64,000 nt of DNA from Protopterus annectens (taxonomy: Eukaryota > Chordata > Ceratodontiformes > Protopteridae). The position numbers and the translations under genes were made by a program. Positions 31,501 to 44,240 of this stretch are shown in pieces. Every line of letters begins with the position of its first letter. Position 1 is the stretch's first letter. Location: the NCBI RefSeq assembly GCF_019279795.1, contig NC_056750.1, forward strand, positions 693,014,324-693,078,323, read 5' to 3'. Under the pieces are notes generated by a model that had not been told where the DNA came from, ran no database searches, and worked only from the letters and a program-made list of their open reading frames with translations.

Positions 31501-34500
31501 TTAAATCCCACTTTTATCAACAGACGGCGAGCAGTGTAGGTCTAATTTAATCTTCTCTTTATGAGTCTCCCATCAATTATTCTGTGCATAATACTGGACT
31601 CCTCCCCCTTTTCTTCCCATTTATTGTAACAAAAATATACATTTTTCCAAAGCTTTGCATTTTTTATATTCTATCTCCCTGATGCTCTAAATCTGCTTTT
31701 GAGTTCACACAGATAAAAAGATGCCTTTAGGTACTGACCTGGGCTACCTGGTTGATTGTTTTTCTTGTCTCACAGCTTTCTCCAAGTCCTGGTTCAGTGT
31801 GCTCCATTTGCCCTTGCTTTCCTCTGGCTCACTGTTCCCTTACCCCACCCCTATTCCCACCCACAATTTCCTCAAACTTATTCATTCACTTTAATTGACC
31901 ATACCCCAGAACGACTCAATTTCCTCCTTCCTGCCAATCCTAGCTATCCAATCACTCAAAACTATCTCCTCCACCCTATTGCTGTAACTCTTAACTACCC
32001 TCACTTTTTTCACTCAACATACAATGTGTTACTCATCCTACTTAACTCCCTCCTCCTACTCTTTCCCACTCCACGTCCTATCACTTCAACTACCTCCACT
32101 CCCACTCTTCTACTGTCTCCCTCAATCACTACAATTCAGTAACCTCTATAAACTTCAATAGCTTCCTCACTGTTTACTCACTTTTAAACTTACATCAATT
32201 TAAAAATACTTCTCCCTCCACAAAACCTAAACCGAAACATCTCTTCTAAAGCCCCCTTAACACAACATATGTACCTTCCTTTCCAAGCCTTCTGCTGGCT
32301 GGCGATATTCACCCCAACCCTGGCTAACACTTCCACTGCTTTACCTGACCATTCTCCCTCCTTGACCCCTTATATCCCCTATCCAAGCTCTTCAGCCTCA
32401 CACCCCAAAACCTTGAAAATACTGTCCCCATTATTCAAAGCATTGCTAATAAAGTTGCTTCTTTCCATGCCCTTATCTCTCTACAACTCTGACATCTTCA
32501 CACACTGAGAACTATGGTTACAACCCCATATTACAGACTCAGAAATCCTGCTCCATGGTTAAATCATCCTCCATCTCTACTGACACAAGAAATGACATGG
32601 TGGTGTAGCTATCATATATGCTGACAAACTTTATCTCTATCCTCTACCTTCATCTCCTCCCAATTTCCATCCAGCTGAAATTCTTATTGCTAACTGTATA
32701 TTAATCACAAAAAACTAGCCATGGTAGCAATGTATATTCCACCTGGCAACATCCCTTCCCTCGAACACTTTCTCTCCTGGGTATCTCATGAGACTATCAT
32801 CTTATGTGATGTCAATATTGACTGGACCTCCCTTAATTCCTACTGTCCCAATACTAACATCAATCTCTTGATTCTTTCAACTCCTCTCCTCTCACCCATA
32901 TCAACAAACAGCAGCACTACGCTTGACTGAATCCTCACCTTTAACCCAAATCTGTATCACAATGCTACCACTCTACCCGACTCCCTGAGTGACCATCTCC
33001 CTACCCACATGTTATGACACTCACCATAATCTCTCTAATTTCTGCTCAGATATCTTCAATAATCATCTCTCTTCTATTAACTGGTCCTTCCTCTATACCT
33101 TCCCTCTCAAAGAGGCTGCCTTCAAATGTAACACCTTCCTGAATATCCTCCTTAGCCCCTAATAGAAAAATAACAAAAACAAACTTTGTTCCATGGTTAA
33201 CCCATTCCACCCATAAACAGTCTTAAATGAGACAGCGCCTAGAAAGCCTGGAAAAAACAAACTTCTATCATCTTCAAATCTATAGAGAACTTAGGAACCT
33301 AACCAAGAAGCAATTCAATCTGGGCAAAAAACAATACTATGAATCACTAGATATTCCCAACTCCAACACGAAAAAGTTTTGGATGATTATCAACAATCCC
33401 TTACATTAATTTAATGCAGCTTTTCAGGGTATCCTAAATGGCATTATACTTCCTAAAAGAGAGAGACTAAAATAATGCAATGTGGCTATCCAAAAAGAGT
33501 AGAATGCAAATGAAGGATAGGGGAAAAGTATGGAAAGAATAGCAAAAATATAAAACACCACAGTATTTTGAAGCATTCAGAATGTTTTGCAGTCATACTA
33601 AAAAGCAAATAAAACAAACAAAACTATGTTATAACTATCAGAATAATAGTAAACACAACCTTAAAAAATTTTGGACCACCATTAAAGAAATCTTGCATCC
33701 TGGCCATAAATTCAACCCTAACCCCTCTTTCAATAACTCATCACTCAAAACCACAATACAATTCAAGTCTTATTTCATAGATAGTATAGCATCTCTAGCC
33801 ATGGATTCCCCTGCATCTAATCATACCCTGCCCAACAGCCATGTATCACCACATCCACTTTCACCTTCAAACCTGTGCCCACATCCTATAAAAAATTACT
33901 TTTAAACTCTAACCTTGCTCATGCTCTACTTTAGCTGATGACTTTTCAAGTAAATACCTTAAAATAGCAGCTGATAGCAATGCCTAACTTGTCTCAGTCC
34001 TTATAAATAGGTAATTCCAGGAATCCTACACTCCTTCTCTGGAAAAAGTTAATTATCTCAGGAAGAAATTTAACAAACATAACTTTAAACCTATTGCAAT
34101 CATATCCTACATCTCCAAAATACTTAACATGTTTTCAAAACAATTGCTAAACTATCTCTTGCAGGAATAACTATTATCCCCCATGCAACATGACTCACAT
34201 TTTTCCATAGTACTAACACTGCACTTTTAACTTTTATAGATACTGTCAATAAAGCTAGCGGTAACAGCAGACTAGTCTCCTTATTTCTAGACTTGCCTAA
34301 AACCTTTGACAGTTTGTCACAGGAAACCTCTACTTCATATGTCCATTAAGTCCTTCCCAACCCCCTCTTCTGTGGTTCAAAAGTTACCTGTCCAGTGGGT
34401 ATCAGTCAGTAAAATGACACTCCACACTCTCTCCTTACCTCAGTCCCCACAGGTGTACCACAAGGCTCTATACTTGGTTCCCTCCTCTTTAACGTTCTCA

Positions 34501-35640
34501 GCAACACCCTCCCCACTTCCACATTACAAACCTCCCTAATATAGAATGCAGTTGCACATCTGACAACATGGTGCTCCTTCAAAACAGTTACTCAGGAAGT
34601 CCTAGCCACAGAAACATGGGTTTGTAACTCACAACTCATGATCTACCCTTAAAAAAAAATTAAAAAAAAAAAAATCCCCAAATCTCTCTATCTCATGAAA
34701 AAAATTAATGTCCTCTTTCTTGATGATACAACCAGTGAAATCACTTCTCATAGCAAATTATTAGGGATGATAGTGGATGATAAATCTTAAATTCAACATG
34801 CATATACAAAATTGAATGAGAAAAACTCATAAAAAATTTGGGATGCTTTACAGAGCTAAAACCTTTCTCACCGAAGTAACTAAAGCTATACTTGCGACTA
34901 CTTGTGTATCTCCTCCCTATACTTCTTTATGGGGTTCCCATCCTTCCTAATCTTCAGGCATCACAGAAATCAAAACTTGAACAATGTTGTAATACATTTG
35001 CTAAATTTACAGCAAATACCCCTTTTGGAACTCATGATTTTATAGGAGCAAAATGCCCAAAATTGGTCAGAACTACCCCATCAAAGAACATATACACCGA
35101 TTCTTACCACCTATAAAAATTTCCAGAATCCATCTGCTTGTCCAGCACTAAACTTTCTACACAACTATGTTCCCAGTCAGTCATTATGATTCAGTAACTA
35201 AAGGCTCTTGCATGTCCACAAACCTGTCAAATCTGCTGGGCATTGTCTGTACTTGTACCATGTTGTTAATGCCTGTAACTCCTTACATGTATCTTTCAGG
35301 TCAATACACTCCAATCCTTCAAAACTATTCTGAAAGACTTCCTAGCCAAAAGCTGTCTCTGTTCTTGCTCACCAAGATAAACTATATCATTAAATGTTAA
35401 ATACCTATTAATACTTTACACCTCCTTACTGTCCCTTCTTCACTCACTTCCTTACTTCTATCAATTTCTTTCCCCTGACTTTCTCTCTAAATATACCATA
35501 CGTCTGCTTTTCTTTCATGTCGTATTGTACTTCCTGGTTGTGTTATACTAACTTACCTTTAATTTAATTTTGTTATAGCATGAAGGGAATGAACCCCTTT
35601 CTAATGTTAGCGTACAATTAGAGTTCTTGAAATTAATATT
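31500..35640 (+). mobile_element. LINE B, long but heavily decayed
   Basis: Broken frames give endonuclease blocks (MVAMYIPPGNIPSLEHFL, ILCDVNIDW, SLSDHLPTH), the linker LGKKQYYESLDIPNSNTKKF and HNLKKFWTTIKEILHPGH, an RT region (FLDLPKTFDS, then TGVPQGSILGSLLFN spread over frames near 34445-34500), and the C-terminal block at 34850-35120 and 35290-35400 (FKTILKDFLAK). It ends near 35600 with AAGGGAATGAACCCCTTT. Many stops and shifts make it inactive. The domain order fits CR1/L2-like LINEs; it is a different family from LINE A. Confidence 0.7.
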
Positions 35641-35829
35641 GCTTTATTCTTCTATATCAGCCTAGTGAGCTCTTCTCAGCACAAGCACTGTTCCCAGAAT
35701 TGCTGCTTTTTGCATATTTGACGGTGATGTAAATTCTTCTTTTAGTTCTGTTGCTCCTACTACTACTATTGAAACAATCTGGGGGTAACTTTCTTCACCA
35801 CTGCTTTAATTTCTGCCTGCAAATCCTTG

Positions 35830-38800
35830 TAATTTTAACAAAAAACAAAAAATCTCACGGAACCACGTAGTTAATAAAAACAATAAAACACATGCTTACC
35901 AGATTTTGCACAAAAGCTTTCCCAAGTATAAAATGCAACATTCAAATTACTACTTTCTTATATAATCAGATGGTCACATGACTTAACATGCGTTTTCACT
36001 AATCAACCCATTTAATTTGATGGTTTTATTAGCCCTAAAATCAGAAATCAATCTATATTCTATCTCTTCAGTTTTAACTTTACATCCCTACCTCTGCTGT
36101 TCATTTTTAACATCTGAAGGACAGCAAATTAAAATGCGTGCATACTACCACTCTATTGTCTATGCCTATGTAACACATCTGTGTATATACCTCTATGAAT
36201 TTCTAACATATGTCCACATATCCTGTCCTTTAATTTTTCTGTTAGACTTAGCTATGTAAAATGCATCACATAATTTGCATAGCACAAGATAAATAACAGT
36301 GTATCACGATTTCCATATGGTTTAAAGGAAAATTTATCTCTTGACAATGGATTCTTAAAAGACACTTCTATAAGCATATTTACACACTAAAACACCAAAT
36401 AGCGCAAGCAAGAACCACTGCATTGGTTCCTTGTGCTTTTTGGTGGGGTTCTAGAGTTTTAGCAGTCATGTTACATTGAAGCCTCAGGAGTTGCTTTAGT
36501 TATTTGGTTTCAAACATATTTACACTGCTGACATTTCCAACATGGAAAGGTTCCACTTTTCATAGTCTGCATGACACTAACACTTTTCTTTTTTGTTCTT
36601 TATAGTAAAGTTTTTGATATAAATTTGGAGCCCTTTTATAAGAAAAACTTGGTTAATTTCCTATTAATTTTCTACCATCATCTAATGAATATAATATCCA
36701 CCAATTATTTTTTATTATATTACTCTTTGTCTAGTATACATAATAGTCATTCTAAAATTTTCTTTCTCGTGCCTATTAGAAGCAGAATATTTACCTAAGA
36801 ATTATACCTCGTCTTATCTTTCCTGTTCCATGCCATGATAACTTCTTCGCATTTAAAATCAATATCCTTGTTACTGTAACATCTATCTTTAAATCTTTAA
36901 CTCATTATATCTTGCAGTGCCTTCTCTTTGCTTGTACGTAGTCTTGATACCTTCCGCATATGTCCTTTAACTACATTATGAAAAAAATTTGAGTGCATGC
37001 TTGTTCTGTAAAGATACTACTACTATCAAAAATTATCTGATAAAGTGAGGATTTTAAACTTTAAGAAACTGCAGTAAATAGTTCATAAAAAAAAAATCAA
37101 AACAATAAATCATGCTTCCCTGCAGTAAAGATGTCATCTAAAAATGTCTGTCGAACAGTATATAATTTCTATAATCATTTTCATGTAGCACATATTCATT
37201 TTCCCAGTTCACATAACTATTTGCCATCGGTGTGCCTATGACAACACATTGCCTTTGCAAAAATGTATTTTGTGAGAAAATGCACATTAATTTCCAGAAC
37301 TCTTTGCATTGCCACAAATATTTATTTCAACAGTAGTAACATTCATATATACATTAAATTACCCTCTTAAAAAGTTGATTGTTGTCATTTGCTATAGATT
37401 TGTGAAAGAAGACTGATCTGATATGTAGTAATTAATCATTTGTCATGCAATATTCATCCCACAATTCACTCCACTGTGCCTTCTTTGTGGTTATCTTGCT
37501 ATCTGGTACAGATATAAATGAGTCCTCATCTATAATAAAAAATCATAAAGTCTATTACTTTTCTCCCACATATATAGCTTGTTCAAAAAAATCCTTAGCG
37601 TCACTTAAGTATCTAATTTCTGTAAATGAATGGCAGTGGGCACTGTTATCCAGCCCCTCCCTTATACAGTGGCTGTCATTGGGAAGTTCTTTTCATCTTT
37701 GTGAATTTTGAGACTGCATTAATGCATGGAGATAACTGGACTTGATACTTGTAAAAATTCAATGTGTCTAGAGTTATATTGTTTTAAATGCATAGTGTTA
37801 ACCTGTACATTGACATTTGCTATAATTTGTGAAGCTCTATTCCTATTAATTTTCTCATAAATCTCATTACCACTTAACATTCATTCTGTGTTCCAAATAT
37901 TTATACTTGTCAATGATGGCAGTGCCTCCACCTTTATCTTCCCCCTTTGTAATCTATTTTGTTTGTTTTGCTAATGCAATGCATTGCATTCCTGCTTTGT
38001 AAGGCAATAAAACATATTTTTTATTATAACTTCTAAATAAATCATCAATAACATCCTCACATGCTGCTTCAAAGGTTTTAATAATAGAGTGACTATTAGG
38101 AGTAAATTAACTTGTTTTCTGAATCATTCATTATTGGAACCCTGTTCTAGAAATATAAGATTTAAATTCAGTTACCATATGCAGGGTCTAATGTCTTTCA
38201 AAAAAAAAACAACCAATTGCCAGCCAGTACAAATGTCAAGCCTTTCTTTAGACCAAATGTTTTTGGTTAGATAGTTGATGACTCAGCACGTTGACAATAA
38301 TTAGTGGTATCGCCTGTTTTTATTATTTTTATTAATTAAATCTGTGGTTCTGTGAAACATCTTTTCTTGGTTTGGCTAAAAATTGTGACAGACTCTGGAC
38401 TGACCTGCTTGAGCTAGTACGTTTTGGTTTCAAATCTTCGTATTTTTATGACTGTTTCTTTGCACATAAAATATACAATTGCAGAATGCACCAGTTTCAA
38501 TGATTAATGCTACTTTTTGTCTTTTTCTCCCTTGAACCACTGTATCTGTTTTTTTTTGCATCCATTTTTAATCTGTTGGAATGGCTTTTCCAACATGATC
38601 TGTACTTTTCCAGATCCTCAGCCCTGAAATTATTGCACACAACAAGAAGTGCAGCTGTTTCCTGTACTGTTTTATAGGACTTTCGTTACTGTTACTCCCC
38701 TTTTTCATATATTTTGTAAGCCAACTTATACACAGTTCACTATATTGAACCATTATTAGCCTTTTGATTTTACTTCAAGTCCTTAACCATCATTGCATCA

Positions 38801-39250
38801 AATTTTTCTTGTACACTAGTAATTGCCCTTCTAAGTTTCATATTAACAAAACAGGATTGCAATTTAGTTTGTGCAGAAAGTCCCCCACCTTCTGTTGCAG
38901 CACACTATAAATGCACAGATACTGCCTGTTTGACCATGTTCCTCTAATACTTGACTAACACATGTAAATGCCTCAAATGGGCAAAATTTGTATGCTTATT
39001 GTAAGATAGCATGAATCCATGTAACAAAATGTTTAGCATGAGGCTTAGAGTTAAAGGTTAAAAATGTCATTGTGGAGGAGATACCAGTAACGTTTTTGTA
39101 TTGCCAAGTGTATGGATTTTGAGTTATGGTTTGGAGACAGGTCACAGAAGAAACATTATGGCGTTGACCATGTTTCTTGAAGCCAAACCTTTTCTGCAAA
39201 TTACTTAATCCTAAATGGTGAATTGGTGAGGATTTGAATTAAAAAGTAGT
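35830..39250 (-). mobile_element. PLE relic of a divergent lineage (minus strand)
   Basis: Minus-strand fragments in order: GEDKGGGTAIIDKYKYLEHR (N-terminal PLE motif, about 37930-37990), KIHKDEKNFPM, GTPMANSYVNWENEY (RT motif B region, about 37200), ILFDRHF, NVVKGHMRKVSRLRTS (about 36950), and a degraded GIY-YIG block KDRICGHMLEI (about 36200). It is an old, broken copy with many breaks. Its motif B (GTPMA) differs from the GTSCA of the PLEs at 1 and 48 kb, so it belongs to another PLE lineage. The 5' limit is uncertain. Confidence 0.7.
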
Positions 39251-39579
39251 TCATTTTAAGATATTTGACAGTATCTCCACCTAAAGTGCTGATAAAAAGA
39301 AAAAAAGCAGAACAGCGCCCAATTGCGATAAAAATTTTAATGTCCTTTGTACTGTATATACAGATAGACATCATAGTCCCCCTCTATGGGGGATGCATGC
39401 TGAGCTTGTACATTGTGTAAAAGTTATAGAAATCATAGTACTGACTTATTTTAAACTACTTCCTTGGCTATAGCCTTTGGTACTGTTGCATTCTCATCAC
39501 CTACAGGATGATGATGTGAAAAACTAAAATTCAATTTTAAATTTTCCTGGTATATTGATTTTGTTTTTTATTCCTTTGT

Positions 39580-41420
39580 TGCAGAGGTTATCAAAAATGT
39601 GATGAAAGGGACAAGTTGATATAGGGAATCTCTATGATTTTTTAACCCTTGTCCAAATTTAAGGAATTCTCTAATTGCTTATCCAGTTTTGGCAAAAAAT
39701 GAAAACACACACAATAAACAGTCTCAACAAAATGCTGGTAAACAGACTTTTAAGAAGAAATGGCAATGGGGTTCCAACCCCTCCCAAAACCAATGACAGT
39801 CCAACAAGTCAGATGATTATTTAAGGGAAATTAACCCTCTCTACCTCCCAATCTAACAGTACCATTTCTTTTCTAGAAAATGTGAATCTGTATTTTTCTC
39901 TTTGGCAACAGATAGTCTCAGAAAAATGGGCTTTTTAGATCAATAACCAAAGTTACAGCTGGCAGTTGGAGGAAATCCCTCCTTTCCAGGGAGCAATTCT
40001 TTACCTATCAGACCTGTCTCCTTTATTTCCCCCTGTCCTTCAGCAAACTCTGTCCCAGGAAGTGATAGAACCAGTTCCTCCTTCCCAGGTTGGGAAAGGT
40101 TTTTATTGAAGGATCTTTATGGTCCCAAAGAGAGAAGAATCTTGGAAAACAGTTATGGATCTCTTTTTTCTAAACCTGTTTGATAGTGCCCATGTTCAAA
40201 ATGCTGTCACTTCACAAACTGTTACCTCTTCTTCATTTAAGTGTCATTGTAAAGCTAGATTTAAAAGATGCTTATCAAATCCCTCTTCATGTAAACTTCA
40301 GGTGTTTATTAAGGTTTTGTGTCTGGATCCCATTATCAGTTTTCTACCTCACCACTTGGACCATCTACTGTAGCAAGATTGTTCACAAAGTGGGTAGCTC
40401 CAGTTACAACTTGTAGCAGGCTTCAGGATATCCACATTTTACATACTTGGATGACTTTTGTATCTTTGCAGAGTATTTTTCAAATTGTTGGATCTCGCAC
40501 TCAAATATGAAATTCTTGTTAAACAAGCTGGGATTCCAAGCTAACATTCAAAAGTCTGAGTCCTTCAGATAGGATTGTGTTCCCGAAATGTTAGCGAGAC
40601 ACAAGTTTTTCTTAAACACACACACACGCGCACACGCACCTATATCTAGATCCATTAAGATTTTCCACTCAGACTTCAGTCACTGCAAGGGAATACCTCA
40701 GGATTTTGGGACTCATGATCTGTGATTCTGATGATACCCTGACGAGATTTAGTGGTATCTGAAGTCTCTTTGGTCCCAGGACCAACACCCTTTGTCTATT
40801 CAAATCCCAGTCCTAGAGTTTGTCAGAAAAGAAATCATTTGGTGGAGACAGCAAATATCCTTAAACCCAGGTCTTCCATTCTCCCTCCAAAGCAATCAGC
40901 CACCACAGATGCAGTGGACTTGCCTGAAGAACAATTTCGGGAGTGATAAAAGTGCAAGTTGTGTGACACCAAAAAGTGATGCAAGCACATAAATATTAGA
41001 GATGCTTGCTGTGATCAAGGTACTCAGTTCTATGAACTGTATTTGCTCCATGGGACATCTTCAAGTTTTTATACATAGTACTACACTTGTGGTACATCAA
41101 CAAGCAAAGGTGAATCCGGTCATATCCCCTCTGCAGAGTAGCCATGTTAACTTCTGATATAGCTTCACAGCACAGTCTCACTATACAGGCATCCTACATT
41201 CTATCGGACCAAATTTATGTGGCATACACGCTGAGCAGGACAAGGGCAGACCTGCATGAATGGAAACTAGATAAGGTGGTCTTCAAAGAATTGATGCATT
41301 GCTGGTGAGTTCCTCATGTAGATCTATTAGCATCCTCTCTAAACAATCAACTGGCACAATTCTGCACAGCAGTCCATGCACAAAGGCCTGGAAGAGAGAG
41401 ATGCTATTGATCTCAAGGGT
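39580..41420 (+). mobile_element. DIRS-family retrotransposon fossil
   Basis: Remnants of a DIRS-type reverse transcriptase (around 40110-40560, including a KDAY block and a YLDDF block) and of its RNase H and following spacer (around 40870-41400) lie in the order normal for DIRS elements. It is old and broken many times. No recombinase domain or terminal repeats are recognised here, so it is also partial. Confidence 0.7.
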
Positions 41421-41439
41421 AGAAGGCAAGTACTAGTAG

Positions 41440-41800
41440 CTCTTTCAGGCCATTTCAGCCCTAACCAGTGTCCCTTCAAAGGTGAGAATCAACCCTCTTA
41501 CTTTGTAAGATAAACACTTAAACCATTATACCATCGTATAACCTCCCCCAAAAGAAAGCAAGAAGAAATAGTTTGGCCCTATAGTCCTAAGTCTCACATG
41601 CCTGTAGTTGGATGTCTGGCACCCTATCACTACACCACATCAGCCCTAGCATCATCCCTAGGTGAGCTTGAACCACCATCCTTTCTATTAACAGCCAAAT
41701 ACGCTAACCAGTTGCACTATAGGGACATTGCTTGAGGTAAACCTCGTTAACCATTAAGCCAATCCACCAACCCCTGTATATATTTGAGTGGAGAGATCCT
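41440..41800 (-). mobile_element. Cluster of tRNA-like SINE sequences (minus strand)
   Basis: Several tRNA-like modules in a row on the minus strand. One has TGGTATAATGG and B box GGTTGATTCTC (41494-41484); one has GTGGTGTAGTGAT (about 41640-41595); one has TGGTTAGCG and B box GGTTCAAGCTC (41674-41664); the last, near 41790-41730, has TGGCTTAATGGTTAACGAGG. The second module shares GCTGAT-TGGY-TAGTG with the SINE at 57.7 kb. Confidence 0.5.
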
Positions 41801-42383
41801 TCTTAATGGCTAAACATTCCCTTTGAATCATTGAACATCAGTGAACCATTCAGTGTTGCTGCTTTCTGCTTATGTAACGTATTGAGTGTTTATTACTAGA
41901 GCTGGATCTAGCACTAGGTGACATAGACAGTCACTTAGGGCCTTGTGGCTGCCTGGCAGGATCCAGGCTTCCAGGACGCTTCATTGATTAAAAATTTAAA
42001 CAAAAATAATTCTGCTTGCAAGTGCAGAATGTGTTTACATCCACTATGGCAGCTTTTCCTCCTTTAAGGAGGACTATGCATGCATTGCACACACGCATAC
42101 CAAAGTGGATGAAAACAAATTCCACACTCATGTGCGGACTTTAAACTAGCTGTTCCACTGAGAGAGCATGTAAGAGTGTGTGTGATTTAAACAAGCCATT
42201 ATGTTTGTATAAGAGATGGCTTGTGTTGCTGTGTGAGAGTAGATGTGAATGGAATTTAAAGTAGCCATTTGTTGCTGCGTGAAAGAGAAGGTATGTGGGT
42301 GTGTTGCTGTGTGAGAGTAGGTGTGTGTTTGTGTACTGCTGTGTGAGAGCAGAGAGAAGATAATTTTGTAGGTGTGTGTTTCA
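41801..42383. other. Unassigned stretch with imperfect GT-rich repeats
   Basis: GTTGCTGTGTGAGAGTAG-like motifs recur four times at about 42215-42350. CTGGATCTAGCACTAGG at 41903 may mark an old repeat end. No coding signal. Confidence 0.45.
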
Positions 42384-42662
42384 ACATACCTCTCAACTGT
42401 CCAGATTTAGCCTCATAATTTTGGTCTGTTTCTCATAACATTTGTGGTTTTCTGACAAGTCACTGAGGACTAAAGTCACTTAATGACATATCAGTTTCAT
42501 ACTTCATAACTTTCAGAAAATGCACGCAACCACAAATCCTGTTCTAGCAACTTTCTAAGTTCAAAAGAGCAATATTTAAAATCTATCCTAATTTTTGGGC
42601 CATAGTATCCCCATTATTTCAGACTTTGTTCAGAGTTCTTGCCCTAAGAGGTTGAGAGGCAT
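42384..42662 (-). mobile_element. Non-autonomous TIR repeat, copy B
   Basis: Left end ACATACCTCTCAACTGTCCA, right end CCTAAGAGGTTGAGAGGCATG. Opposite in orientation to copy A at 6313 and the least worn of the five. Confidence 0.7.
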
Positions 42663-42923
42663 GCATACCTTTCAAATTTCCAGATTTATGCCTCATATTT
42701 TGGTCTATTCCTCAAATTGTGTGTTTTTTTGGCAAACCACTGAGGACTGAAATAACTAATGCCATACATTTCAGTTTCAGGCTTCATTTCCTTCAGAAAA
42801 TGCATGCTAAGACAAATTCTATTATCCTAGCAACTTCCTATGTCTATAAGAGCAATATTTAAAATATGTCCCTATTTTTTGGGTCTTTGTTCAGATTTCT
42901 TATATTAAGAAGTTGAGAGATAT
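42663..42923 (-). mobile_element. Non-autonomous TIR repeat, copy C
   Basis: Directly adjoins copy B head-to-tail; left end GCATACCTTTCAAATTTCCA, right end AAGAAGTTGAGAGATATG. Shares most of copy B's interior but differs enough that it is not a fresh duplicate. Confidence 0.65.
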
Positions 42924-44240
42924 GATATCTAATGCCCTAGTTATAGGGGAAGCCAAGTTAATGAATTATCTTGATAAGACTTGACCCTGTAACTTGGTTA
43001 CAGGAGACAAGAGCCTGAATCCTCTACACCAGATATCAGACTGCCAAAGGAATTATGAGTTTTAGTATATTTCCAAGGAATTGAGTCTCGGTGCATTTTC
43101 ACGAGATTGAGTTTCAGTTAATTTTTATGGAATTGTATGTTTCAAAGAGAGAAGTTTACTACTGCTCATACTAAGTCTTTTTTCAATGGTGCATATAACC
43201 GTTTCTATTTAGCAAATGGCAGTCACTGTGCTGTAGAATTTGAAAGCACTGTTAGCATAATTGCCGAATGCTGTGGATTCTACTCCCACACCATGTAGAT
43301 GGAGTGCTGATATTGCACAGCTCTTTCGATTTGCTGATTATTTGGTGGATTATAAAGGGGGGTTAGGGGATCTACACTCAAGTGTGTCCTTTGTATGAGA
43401 TACCTGGTAAGTATGAACCTGTTGGTTTGTCATTCATTCCCTATTACAATACCTGCTTAACATTTTTTAATGTAACATAGGTAACTAATTCTTCAAGTGC
43501 AGAAAGCACTAAATTTGTAGATGAAACACTGAAATGTGAAGGTGTTTGCCAGTAGAAACCTCTTGATTAGTTACAGATCTCTTTAATGTCGAATTATTCA
43601 GATGATTAACTGCTATTAGTGGATTGCAATGACATGTTTGAGCGGCCTTTTATTGTTGAAATTTTCTAAAATGGGTAGTTTTGTAATTATTGGTTCATAC
43701 GTTTTGTTTCATTGTGGACTGGGAGAATGTTCAAAAGTACAAATGTAAAAAAAAATTCTAACACGTGTTGCCTTATACAAGGAATATAATTTAATGCAAT
43801 CAAGAAGGTGAATCGAAGAACATATACATATGCATGGCCCTAAAAATGTGTGCAAGGAGCCTATGATTTGAAAACAGCCCAAGGGTAAACAGTCCTTCAC
43901 TGTCCAGGCACAGATATTCAAGTGAAAAGGGAAATGGCTAACACAGCAGAAAAAAGTTACACACTAATCAATGAAAGAATATTTTAGCCTGATGAAGAAA
44001 CATGTTTTATCTGAGATAATAATTGCAGAGAAAAGGCTTCAATATAGGAAAATGTTTTCATCAAGGACAACATTTTGAAACTATCAAAGTGGCTATAAGA
44101 CTTTTTGGTGGACCCTTTATTCTGAGTCAGCTGAGGAAATGCAGTGTATCTGACAGTGATCTGTCTTATAAAGAAAATGTAATAAATCTCACAGTAGTGC
44201 TTGGTTGTCTTGTTTCAGTCATCTCTTTAGCATAGCAATA
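42924..44240. other. Unassigned stretch
   Basis: No coding or repeat family recognised. Confidence 0.45.

Noticed and set aside
35900-35960. Hammerhead remnant in the tail of the minus-strand PLE
   Set aside because: Only GAAAGC and part of a stem I remain; stem II and the CTGA core are not visible.
41440-41800. Functional tRNA genes
   Set aside because: Modules lack a full cloverleaf and clear anticodon arms; they read as SINE parts.
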